Assembly: GCA_963812195.1 (NCBI GenBank)
Contig: CAWEUI010000010.1
Span: 37,158-101,157 of the forward strand
Reading direction: 5' to 3'
DNA length: 64,000 nucleotides
Source of the DNA: ZC4RG30 sp963812195
GTDB lineage: Bacteria; Pseudomonadota; Gammaproteobacteria; Steroidobacterales; Steroidobacteraceae
Shown here: one piece after another, positions 8,454 through 16,425 of the stretch
Position numbering within the stretch: the first letter of the stretch is position 1
How the letters are laid out: each line of letters opens with the position of its first letter
Translations under genes and position numbers: made by a program
The notes under the pieces: model-generated
Database searches by the model: none
The model's input: only the letters and a program-made list of their open reading frames with translations
What the model was told of the DNA's origin: nothing

Positions 8454-8938
8454 CGTTGCAGGCGGCTGTCCACGAAATCACGGCGCGCCGCCTCGACGGC
8501 AGCGAGCGCGACCTGGGCGAATTCCGCGGGCAGGTGCTGCTGGTGGTGAACGTGGCCAGTCGCTGCGGCTTCACGCCGCAGTACGCGGGACTGGAAGCGC
8601 TGTATCGCAAATACCAGCCGCGCGGCTTCGCGGTGCTCGGGTTTCCCTGCAACCAGTTCGGCGCGCAGGAGCCGGGCGATGCGGCGCAGATCGAAAGCTT
8701 CTGCAGCACCAACTACGGCGTGAGCTTCCCGATGTTTGCCAAGGTCGAAGTCAACGGCGCGGACACCCATCCGCTGTACCGGCTGCTCAAGAGCGCGCGG
8801 CCCGGTGTGCTGGGCACCGCAGCCATCAAGTGGAACTTCACCAAGTTCCTGATCGCTCGCGACGGCAGTGTGGTGTCGCGTTTCGCGCCAGGAAAGGCGC
8901 CCGAGGCGCTTGCGGCGGATATCGAGGCGCTGCTGTAA
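8450..8938 (+). CDS. Glutathione peroxidase family protein
   Basis: The 162-residue product reduces hydroperoxides with glutathione or thioredoxin. The catalytic residues are visible: Cys39 in N-V-A-S-R-C-G-F-T, Gln69 in F-P-C-N-Q-F-G and Trp128 in K-W-N-F-T-K-F. The peroxidatic residue is cysteine, not selenocysteine. A second Cys (about residue 85) could be the resolving cysteine used by thioredoxin-dependent members. No signal peptide is seen, so it is probably cytoplasmic. The GTG start overlaps the stop of the barrel gene upstream. Confidence 0.9.
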   Translation: MTLQAAVHEITARRLDGSERDLGEFRGQVLLVVNVASRCGFTPQYAGLEALYRKYQPRGFAVLGFPCNQFGAQEPGDAAQIESFCSTNYGVSFPMFAKVEVNGADTHPLYRLLKSARPGVLGTAAIKWNFTKFLIARDGSVVSRFAPGKAPEALAADIEALL

Positions 8939-8980
8939 CATCGCCCGCCGTTGAATTGCCCACGAGGGAGGAAGAACCGG

Positions 8981-9706
8981 ATGAACACCCCACGCACGCA
9001 CGCACGCAGCCTCATCACCGGCGGCGTACTGCTGATTTTCGCGTTGGCGGCCAGCGCGGAGATGACCGGCAAGGGCGAGGCGGGCCTGGCCATTGCCAGC
9101 GGCAATGCCCGGTCGAAGACAGCCAATGCCAAAGTCAGCATTGGCTGGAATGCCGGCAGCTGGGAGAACAGTTTCGGCCTGGCCGGCCTGTATGTACGCA
9201 ATGACGGGCAGACCACGGCCCGGCGCTGGGAGGCAACCGAACAGACCCGCTACAACTTCAGCGGCGATGGAACGTACTGGTTCGGCGGCGGGCGTTACGA
9301 GCAAGACCGCTTCAGCGGCTTCGATCATCAGGGCGTGGTGAATACCGGCGTGGGCCACAAGTTCATCGACACGGATACCACCAAGCTCAGTGGCCAGGTC
9401 GGCGTGGGCTACAAATTCTCCAGGACTTCAGGCGCACCCAGCGAAAAGGAAGGCAACCTGGCGGGTACCGCCGGCCTGGACTTCTCGCGCAAGCTCACCA
9501 CCACCACCACGCTGACCAACAAGTTCGGCGCGGAAATCATTTCCGGCAACAAGTTCCTGCAGAACGAGCTGGGTGTTGCGGTGAAGGTGTCGGACAGGCT
9601 GGCGCTGGCGGTGGCCTACGCGGTACGCCACAACACCGCACCGCCGGCCGGCTTCAAGAAGACCGACACGCTCACCACGGTGAACCTGGTCTACGAAGTG
9701 AAGTAA
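8981..9706 (+). CDS. DUF481 (YdiY-like) outer-membrane protein
   Basis: A 241-residue exported protein with a signal peptide ending A-A-S-A, then E-M-T-G-K-G-E-A-G-L and a long series of beta strands. The run of G-x-G-Y-K-F strands and the ending L-V-Y-E-V-K are typical of DUF481 barrels (E. coli YdiY). The ATG at 8981 is preceded by GGGAGGAAG. The 3' end overlaps the convergent acyltransferase gene by 16 bases. The precise function of the family is not established. Confidence 0.82.
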   Translation: MNTPRTHARSLITGGVLLIFALAASAEMTGKGEAGLAIASGNARSKTANAKVSIGWNAGSWENSFGLAGLYVRNDGQTTARRWEATEQTRYNFSGDGTYWFGGGRYEQDRFSGFDHQGVVNTGVGHKFIDTDTTKLSGQVGVGYKFSRTSGAPSEKEGNLAGTAGLDFSRKLTTTTTLTNKFGAEIISGNKFLQNELGVAVKVSDRLALAVAYAVRHNTAPPAGFKKTDTLTTVNLVYEVK

Positions 9707-10425
9707 CCCGCGCCGCCCCGGGGCGGGCCGGAGTTCGCCTCGATGAAGCGCTGCGCCTCCTCGTTGATGTCGCGCGGGTCGCGGCCGAGCGTGGCGATCG
9801 GTGGGCCGATGACCACGCGAATGGTGCCGCGGCGCTTGAGCAGGCCGCGGCGCGGCCAGAAATAGCCGGCGTTGTGTGCCACCGGAATCACCGGCGCGCC
9901 GGTGTCCGCGGCAATCGCCGCCCCGCCGACACCGTAGCGGCGCGTCTGCCCCGGCGGCATGCGCGTGCCTTCGGGGAACACCACGATCCATTCGCCGTTG
10001 GCCAGGTGCCGGCGACCCTGTTCGACCATCTGGCGCACGGCCGAGCCGCCCGAACCGCGATCAATGGCGATGGCGCGCAACTGGCGGATGCCCCAGCCCA
10101 CGAAGGGGATCCAGGTCAGCTCGCGCTTGAGCACCCACACCTGCGGCGGCAGCAGCACGGCCTGCGCCACGGTCTCCCAGCTCGAGGAATGCTTGACCAG
10201 CGCAATGCATGCCTGGCTGCCGGCCAGATGCTCGCGTCCTTCCACTGTGTAGCCCAGGCCGCAGATGCCGCGCAGCGCGCCCAGCAGCACGTTGCCCCAG
10301 GCGCGTGCCAGCGCAAAACGGCCGCGCCAGGGCAATACCAGCGAGGCCAGCACGAAGAAGATCGCGTAGCAGAACGTGAACAGCAGGAAAAAGGCGGTGA
10401 AAAGCAGCGATCGCAGGTACTGCAT
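9691..10425 (-). CDS. 1-acyl-sn-glycerol-3-phosphate acyltransferase (PlsC family)
   Basis: The 244-residue membrane enzyme should transfer an acyl chain to lysophosphatidic acid in phospholipid synthesis. There is an N-terminal membrane segment (about residues 5-32), then the acyltransferase motif H79-S-S-S-W-E84 (an HX4E variant of the usual HX4D) and F-P-E-G-T-R at 150-155. A short distal hydrophobic motif (P-V-I-P-V-A) completes the set. It lies 13 bases downstream of the Rossmann-domain gene and is probably co-transcribed with it. Substrate specificity cannot be read from sequence. Confidence 0.85.
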   Translation of the reverse strand: MQYLRSLLFTAFFLLFTFCYAIFFVLASLVLPWRGRFALARAWGNVLLGALRGICGLGYTVEGREHLAGSQACIALVKHSSSWETVAQAVLLPPQVWVLKRELTWIPFVGWGIRQLRAIAIDRGSGGSAVRQMVEQGRRHLANGEWIVVFPEGTRMPPGQTRRYGVGGAAIAADTGAPVIPVAHNAGYFWPRRGLLKRRGTIRVVIGPPIATLGRDPRDINEEAQRFIEANSGPPRGGAGYFTS

Positions 10426-10438
10426 GTGAACCGGCCGA

Positions 10439-10870
10439 TCAGGGAAGAGGGCCGCGCTTGACCGGGCCCGGATTGCCTTGCAACGCAGTGTCGCCGGCCA
10501 GGGCCGCCTGCCAGCACCCCTGCGCCTGTGGCAGACCCATCGCCTCGAGCGCGGCCTCGATTCGCGCGTCCGGCGCGCCGCCCAGGTCGAGCACTTCGCG
10601 ATCCGCAGCCAGCTCGTCGGGCAGCGCACCCGCCGGTGCGGTATCCAATACCACCAGGCGGGCGCCGCGCAGTGCGGCGGACAGATCGGCACAGGCATCC
10701 ACACCGGCCGCTTCGATGCGCGCACGCTGCCTCGCGGCGTCCGCTGTTGCCAGCAATGGATCCCATGCGCGCAGCGCGCAGCCACGCGGTGCCAGCAACG
10801 CGGCAAACGCGCCTGCGCGCGTGCCGAATCCCAGGATTGCCACAGTTGATGTCGGTGTCAGTGTCAACAT
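10439..10870 (-). CDS. Short NAD(P)-binding Rossmann-domain protein
   Basis: The 143-residue product opens with V-A-I-L-G-F-G-T-R-A-G-A-F-A, a glycine-rich dinucleotide-binding loop, followed by an Asp-ending strand (A-W-D-P) and a second helical segment with L-V-V-L-D-T. This resembles the N-terminal domain of 6-phosphogluconate- or hydroxyisobutyrate-dehydrogenase-like proteins, but the C-terminal catalytic domain is missing. It may be a stand-alone domain or a truncated gene. The preceding 280 bases (10871-11149) hold no convincing gene and presumably promoters for both directions. Confidence 0.6.
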   Translation of the reverse strand: MLTLTPTSTVAILGFGTRAGAFAALLAPRGCALRAWDPLLATADAARQRARIEAAGVDACADLSAALRGARLVVLDTAPAGALPDELAADREVLDLGGAPDARIEAALEAMGLPQAQGCWQAALAGDTALQGNPGPVKRGPLP

Positions 10871-11149
10871 ATGTCGCCGTCAGGTGCGCGATCTTTGCCC
10901 ATGGCAAGCAAGCGCCCACCGCACAAGATATCAGGCGATCGGCAATGCCCGGGCGGACGCAAGCGGTGACGGCGACCCGGCGCACACGTGCCGATGACGA
11001 AGCTATTACTCACAGTCATAGGCAGGACGGGGCGGTTCGGGGCCGGTGATTCAGATTTGTTCATACGTTGCTGCCGGGATTCTGGGCGGTGGCGTCACGA
11101 CGCGCAATTCATGCTTCAATAGCGGCCTTTTCCGAGGGGAAGTGAGCGG

Positions 11150-13142
11150 ATGATTGAAGCGGGCAGCGTGCTCTGGACTCCGTCACCGGAACGTATCGAG
11201 CGGGCGCGCATCACGCAGTTCCGCCGCTGGCTGGAGTCGCAGCGGGGTCTGGCCTTTGCCGACTATGAAGCGTTGTGGAGCTGGTCCACGACCGATATCG
11301 ATGCCTTCTGGCAGGCGATCTGGGACTTCTTCGGTATAGAAGCCACCAAGGCGCCGACCGCCGTGCTGGGCAAGCGCACCATGCCCGGCGCCGAGTGGTT
11401 CCCCGGCGCCGAGATCAACTACGCCCGCCATGCATTGCGCCACGAGCGTCCCGATGCCACGGCGCTGCTGCACCTGAACGAACGCCAGGGCCTGCAGGAA
11501 GTTTCCTGGGAGGAGCTGGGCTCCAAGGTGCGCATCGTCGCCACGCAGCTGCGCAAGCTGGGTGTGAAACGCGGCGATCGCGTCTGCGCCTACATGGTGA
11601 ACGTGCCCGAGACCGTGATTGCGATGCTGGCAACCACGGCGCTCGGAGCGATCTGGTCCTCGGTGGGGCCGGACTTCGGCACGCCCGGCGTGCTTGATCG
11701 TTTCTCGCAGCTGGAGCCGACGGTCTTCTTCCATGTGGACGGCTACCAGTACGGTGGCAAGCCCTTCGACCGCCGTCCGGAGGTGGAGAAGATTCTCGCG
11801 CGGCTCACCAGCGTGCAGCACGTGATCCAGCTTCCCTACCTGGAACCTGCGAAGCCGCGGCGCCTGACGCCGGGCACGATCCTCTGGAACGAACTGCTGG
11901 ACCATCCGCCGGTGCCGCGCGAGCAGTTCAAGTACGAGGAAGTGCCGTTCAACCACCCGTTGTGGATCCTGTTCTCCTCGGGAACCACCGGCCTGCCCAA
12001 GCCCATCATGCACAGTCATGGTGGCATCCTGATCGAGCAGCTCAAGCACCTGGCCTTCAACTTCGACATGCATGCCGGCGAGCGCATGTTCTTCTTCACC
12101 ACCACCGGCTGGATGATGTGGAACTTCCTGGCCAGCGCATTGCTGTCCAACGTCACGCCCATGCTGTATGACGGCAACCCGGCCTGGCCGGACGGCGACA
12201 TCCTGTGGAAGATGGTGCAGGACTCGAAGGCCGATACCTTCGGCGCGAGCCCGACCTATCAGGCCATCCTCGAGAAGAACGGCATCGTGCCCAAGGCCAA
12301 GTTCGACCTGTCGAACCTGAAGACCGTCACGCTGGCCGGTTCGCCGGTGTCGCCGGAATGCCAGCAGTGGTTCCACGACAACGTCAAGCAGGATGCCTGG
12401 GTGGTGCCGGGCTGCGGCGGCACGGATATCTGTTCGGGCTTCGTCGGCGGCGTGGTCACGTTGCCGCAGCGCGCCGGCGAAATGCAGGGCCGCTGTCTGG
12501 GCATTGCCGTGCACGTGATGGGCGAGAACGGCGAGTTCGTGACCAACGAAGTCGGCGAGATGGTGGTCACCCAGCCGGCGCCTTCCATGCCGGTCGGCTT
12601 CTGGAACGACAAGGACAACGCGCGCTACATCGAAACCTACTTCAGTGATTTCCCCGGCATGTGGCGCCAGGGCGATTTCTACATGATCAACGACCGCGGC
12701 GGTGCGCTATGTGCTGGGCCGCTCCGACGCCACGCTGAACCGGCATGGCATCCGTATCGGCACCTCGGAGATCTACCGCACCATCGGGCACGTGCCGGGC
12801 GTCGAGGACGGCCTGATCGTGAATCTGGACCTGCCGGGCGGCAAGTTCTTCATGCCGCTGTTCGTGAAGCTGGCCGAAGGCCGCAAGCTCGACGAGGAGA
12901 TGAAGAAGGAGATCAACGCGCGGCTGCGCGCCGAATACACGCCGCGCCATGTGCCGGACAGGATCTTCCAGGTGCCGGCGATTCCCTACACCATCAGCGG
13001 CAAGCGCATGGAAGTGCCCGTGCGCCGTATCCTGGCCGGCATTCCGCTGGCCAAGGCCGCCAACCGCGACGCCATGGCCGATCCGGCGGCACTGGATTTC
13101 TATATCGAGTACGCTCGCACGCAGCACGACTACCAGCTATAG
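11150..13142 (+). CDS. aacS: Acetoacetate-CoA ligase, frame broken near 12706
   Basis: This enzyme activates acetoacetate to acetoacetyl-CoA with ATP. It shows the AACS opening (L-W-x-P-S-P-E-R-I followed by D-Y-x-x-L-W-x-W-S), an ANL-superfamily P-loop (S-S-G-T-T-G-L-P-K-P) at about residues 272-282 and the C-terminal catalytic lysine in I-S-G-K-R. The frame starting at 11150 is continuous to about 12706 and then continues one base later (Y-V-L-G-R-S-D-A-T) to the stop at 13142. One extra base in GGTGCGCTATG explains this, and about 663 residues result, the normal length. I treat it as an intact gene with a sequence error. Confidence 0.88.
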
Positions 13143-13166
13143 CCGGCTGATCAAGGCGGGGGGCGC

Positions 13167-14516
13167 ATGACGCAGGGCGAAACGGTACTGGTCGATGATC
13201 TCGTCGACCGGCAGCAACTGACCGGGCGCAACTATTTTCTGCTGGGGCTGCTGATGGTCGCGCTGATCTGCGACGGCTTCGACCTGCAGCTGGTGGCCTT
13301 CGCCGCGCCGCGGCTCGCGGCGGCCTGGGGGATTTCGGCGTCGGAACTGGGATATGCGCAGTCGGCGAACCTGCTGGGCATGATGTTCGGCGCCATGTTC
13401 CTGGGCAATCTGGGCGATCGCTTCGGGCGCAAGCGCGTGATCGTGGTGGGCACCATCCTGTATGCGCTGACCGCGTTCACCACGGTGCTGTCGCAGAACC
13501 CGACGCAGCTCAGCATGATCCGCTTCTGCACCGGCCTCGGTCTGGGCGGTGTGCTGCCGAACGTGGTGGCGCTGGCGGCGGAGATCTCGCCAACGCGCCA
13601 GCGCCCGAAGCTCACCAGCATTCCGATCATCGGCATGTCCCTGGGCAGTGGCCTGCCGGCGATCGTTGCCGCGTGGCTGGTGCCGAAGTTCGGCTGGCAT
13701 GCGTTGTTCTTTGCCGGTGGCGTCGTGCCCATCGTGGTGGCGTCCATCATTGCCTGGAAGCTGCCCGAATCCCTGCTGTTCCTGACCTATCGCAACCGCA
13801 TCCGCGACCGCGCCGAAGTGGCGGCGCGCGCGCGCGCGCTAGATCCGGCGCTTGCCATCACGCCCGACACGCAGTTCGCGCTGCGCCGGCAATCGGGCGC
13901 CGCATCGCGCGGCAGCTTTCCGGACCTGTTCGTCGGTGGGCTGAAGATCACCACGCCGCTGCTGTGGCTGATGTTCAGCTGCACGCTGCTTTCCATGCAC
14001 TTCAACAACAGCTGGATGTCGGTGATCCTGCACGATGCCGGTCTGTCCGAAGTGCAGACGGCCTTCACCAATGGCGCCATGCATTGGGGTGGCGCCATTG
14101 CCGCGGTGCTGACGGTGTTCTTGCTGGGCCGGATGGGCCTCTACTGGGCGCTGCTGCTGCTGGTGCTGGGTTTCGCCGGCTGTCTGGTGATTGCCAGCAC
14201 GGGCTTTGCCTATGCGTCGCTGGTGATCGTGGCGGTGAGCATGGCCGGCTTCGGCATCATCGGTTGCCAGGGGGTACTCAATATTTCGGCGGGTCTGATC
14301 TACCCGGTATCGTGCCGGCCCACCGGCGTCGGAGCCGCGCTGGGTTTTGGGCGCATCGGCTCATTGTCGGGCCCGCTGATCGGCAGCTATGTGCTGGCGC
14401 AGCACTGGCCCAGCCACAGCATGTTCTATGTGCCGCTGCTGCCGCTGGCGGTGGCCGCGGCGGCGACGCTGCTGCTCATTGTGCGTGGGGTGGAGATCCG
14501 GCGCGGATCACAGTGA
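13167..14516 (+). CDS. MFS transporter, aromatic acid:H+ symporter type
   Basis: The 449-residue protein has about twelve membrane segments. It carries D-G-F-D-L-Q in the first segment and G-D-R-F-G-R-K in the loop between segments 2 and 3, the signatures of the AAHS subfamily (PcaK and BenK relatives) that take up aromatic or small organic acids with protons. It starts 24 bases after the acetoacetate-CoA ligase gene and is probably co-transcribed with it, so the substrate may be a keto acid or aromatic acid feeding that route. This is inference from context. The 3' end overlaps the convergent outer-membrane gene by 9 bases. Confidence 0.82.
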   Translation: MTQGETVLVDDLVDRQQLTGRNYFLLGLLMVALICDGFDLQLVAFAAPRLAAAWGISASELGYAQSANLLGMMFGAMFLGNLGDRFGRKRVIVVGTILYALTAFTTVLSQNPTQLSMIRFCTGLGLGGVLPNVVALAAEISPTRQRPKLTSIPIIGMSLGSGLPAIVAAWLVPKFGWHALFFAGGVVPIVVASIIAWKLPESLLFLTYRNRIRDRAEVAARARALDPALAITPDTQFALRRQSGAASRGSFPDLFVGGLKITTPLLWLMFSCTLLSMHFNNSWMSVILHDAGLSEVQTAFTNGAMHWGGAIAAVLTVFLLGRMGLYWALLLLVLGFAGCLVIASTGFAYASLVIVAVSMAGFGIIGCQGVLNISAGLIYPVSCRPTGVGAALGFGRIGSLSGPLIGSYVLAQHWPSHSMFYVPLLPLAVAAAATLLLIVRGVEIRRGSQ

Positions 14517-15713
14517 CAGCCGCACTGCCAGCTGCACGCTGTGTTCCACGGCGCGCGGGGTCTCGTTGAGCATGGTGCGCACGTTGTAGTCGCTGTCGAT
14601 GCGCAGCCATTCGGCGGCGACCTGCACGTGCTGGCGCACGTCCCAGGTCCAGCCCAGCGTGAGCGCCTTTCCCCGGTCGCTGTACCCGGGTCCAGTCAGG
14701 TATTCGTGATCCTGGTGCGAGGAGAAGTGATCGTACCGCGCGGCGAAGCGCTGCCTGCCAACGTTCTGGGCCAGCAGCACGAACCAGGTGTTGAAATCCC
14801 ATGTGTTCGAGGCGTACGGCGTGGCGCGGGTCGTGCCGCCCAGCCACTGTGTGATAAAGGCCGTGCCGCGCTGACCGTCCCAGCGCAAGCCGGCCGAATC
14901 GAACTTCGTGTGCCAGGCGTAGTCCTGGATGGAGGGCTTGGGCACCGACGGGTCGCCACGGTTGTCGTAGTGCAGCGCGCGCAGTTCGACTCCGTTGTCG
15001 GACTTCAGGTAGGCCGACACGTGATAGCCCGGCCGGTTGTCGATCTCGGAGAAGATCACGCGCTGCGTGCGGTTGCCGAATGCGTAGGTACCGATGCGGC
15101 CGAACAGGGGTGTCTGCCGGTCGTTCAACGAAAAGCCGCGAAAGGCCAGGACCACGCCGGCCGGATCATTCCAGCCGAATACCGCCGCGCCCACGCCGAA
15201 GTCGAAGCGCCCGCCCTGGGCGATGCCCAGATGATCCAGCTCATAGCCGACACCGATGGTGCGCAGCTCCTCGCCCACCCAGGTGTTCAACGCCGAGCTG
15301 TCGATGGTGTACGGATTGGTCCAGCCCGAAGCACGGTGCTCCAGCGAGATCGGCGGATAAAAGGCGCCGATCTTCAGGTTGGAACGCCAGGCCGACTGCG
15401 GCACGGGCCGCCATTCCAGCCAGGCCTCGGTCAGATCCACGGCATGGTGATCGTGCAGGCTCCACGCCGACAGATCGATGTTCGCGTGCCAGTTGCCACC
15501 GATGCCATCGCGCCAGGCCAGCCGCGCCCGTCCCAGCCGCAGCCCCTCGTGGCTGGCGTCGAAGCGCAACTTGCCCAGCCCGCCGTCCATGTAGCTGGTG
15601 CGGCCATCGGAATTGACCAGCCGCAGATCCAGGCTGGCTTCCACTTCGGCCCGCGCGGCACCCGCCGCGCACAGGATCAGCATCGCTGCCGTCGAACAAA
15701 CCAGGCGCTTCAT
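14508..15713 (-). CDS. Outer-membrane beta-barrel (porin-like) protein
   Basis: The 401-residue product has a signal peptide ending A-A-R-A and then a long series of amphipathic strands. Aromatic pairs sit at strand ends and the C-terminus ends V-R-L-S-L, as in outer-membrane barrels. Length is compatible with a 16- to 18-strand porin. The ATG shares its A with the stop codon of the cupredoxin gene upstream (TGATG), so the two proteins are made together and probably act in the same process. Family not recognised with certainty. Confidence 0.72.
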   Translation of the reverse strand: MKRLVCSTAAMLILCAAGAARAEVEASLDLRLVNSDGRTSYMDGGLGKLRFDASHEGLRLGRARLAWRDGIGGNWHANIDLSAWSLHDHHAVDLTEAWLEWRPVPQSAWRSNLKIGAFYPPISLEHRASGWTNPYTIDSSALNTWVGEELRTIGVGYELDHLGIAQGGRFDFGVGAAVFGWNDPAGVVLAFRGFSLNDRQTPLFGRIGTYAFGNRTQRVIFSEIDNRPGYHVSAYLKSDNGVELRALHYDNRGDPSVPKPSIQDYAWHTKFDSAGLRWDGQRGTAFITQWLGGTTRATPYASNTWDFNTWFVLLAQNVGRQRFAARYDHFSSHQDHEYLTGPGYSDRGKALTLGWTWDVRQHVQVAAEWLRIDSDYNVRTMLNETPRAVEHSVQLAVRLSL

Positions 15714-16351
15714 CAGTAGACATCCCAATTGGCGGGCACCTGCGACTCGCTGCGCAGCTTCAACGGCGCCGCGGCGTGCAGTGTCAGGCTGACCCCGTCG
15801 GAGCCGATGGTCACGCGCTGCTCCAGCACCGGTCGTTGCGTGCGTGACAGCGGGTGCCAGATGGTCAGCGTGTACTGGCCGGGCTGCACGTCGGGTACCG
15901 ACCAGCGGCCCTGGTGATCGGCGCGCGCGTAGTACTGTGCTTCGACCACGTAGACGTAGGCGCGCATCTGGTCGTGGATGTTGCAGCCCAGTGTGACGAT
16001 TCCCGCCCTGTCGAACTGCACCGGCGGGTAGGGCTTGCCGCTGTACAGCGGCAGCTGGAACTTCTTGGCGGGCGAGAAGGAATAGACCTGGTGGCTCACG
16101 GTATCGCTGTTCGGAAAGACCACCTTCGAGCCGACCGGAATCACCAGCACATGCGGCACGAACTGTCGCTCGACCTGATCCATCACGGCGGACACGGGTC
16201 GGGCGAGCGCGCGGCTGCTGTCGGTGCTGCGCAGCGTCACCACGGTGCCGCCGATCGGCTTTCCGTCGACGCCGACGAATTGCATATGGAACGGGGCAGC
16301 CGTGGCCGTCGTGGCGCACAGCGCCAGCAATGTATGGAATACGCGTCGCAT
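15713..16351 (-). CDS. Periplasmic cupredoxin-domain protein
   Basis: A 212-residue exported protein (signal peptide about residues 1-19). A plastocyanin-like domain carries a complete set of type-1 copper ligands: His87 in S-H-Q-V-Y, Cys123 and His126 in G-C-N-I-H-D, and Met129. The region after about residue 140 resembles a carboxypeptidase regulatory-like beta domain. Similar proteins are often labelled methylamine utilisation protein, but no methylamine genes are here. It is the first gene of an operon with the barrel protein and is divergent from the EAL gene, with 74 bases between. Confidence 0.8.
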   Translation of the reverse strand: MRRVFHTLLALCATTATAAPFHMQFVGVDGKPIGGTVVTLRSTDSSRALARPVSAVMDQVERQFVPHVLVIPVGSKVVFPNSDTVSHQVYSFSPAKKFQLPLYSGKPYPPVQFDRAGIVTLGCNIHDQMRAYVYVVEAQYYARADHQGRWSVPDVQPGQYTLTIWHPLSRTQRPVLEQRVTIGSDGVSLTLHAAAPLKLRSESQVPANWDVY

Positions 16352-16425
16352 TTCCGGGTGTAGCAGGTCGCCGGGCAGGATGAGCGGGGTTTAGAGTCGC
16401 AAGGCTCAAATTAAAGCGCACGCCC

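Noticed and set aside
15713..16351. Methylamine utilisation function for the cupredoxin gene
   Set aside because: The label comes from distant similarity only, and no mau genes are present.
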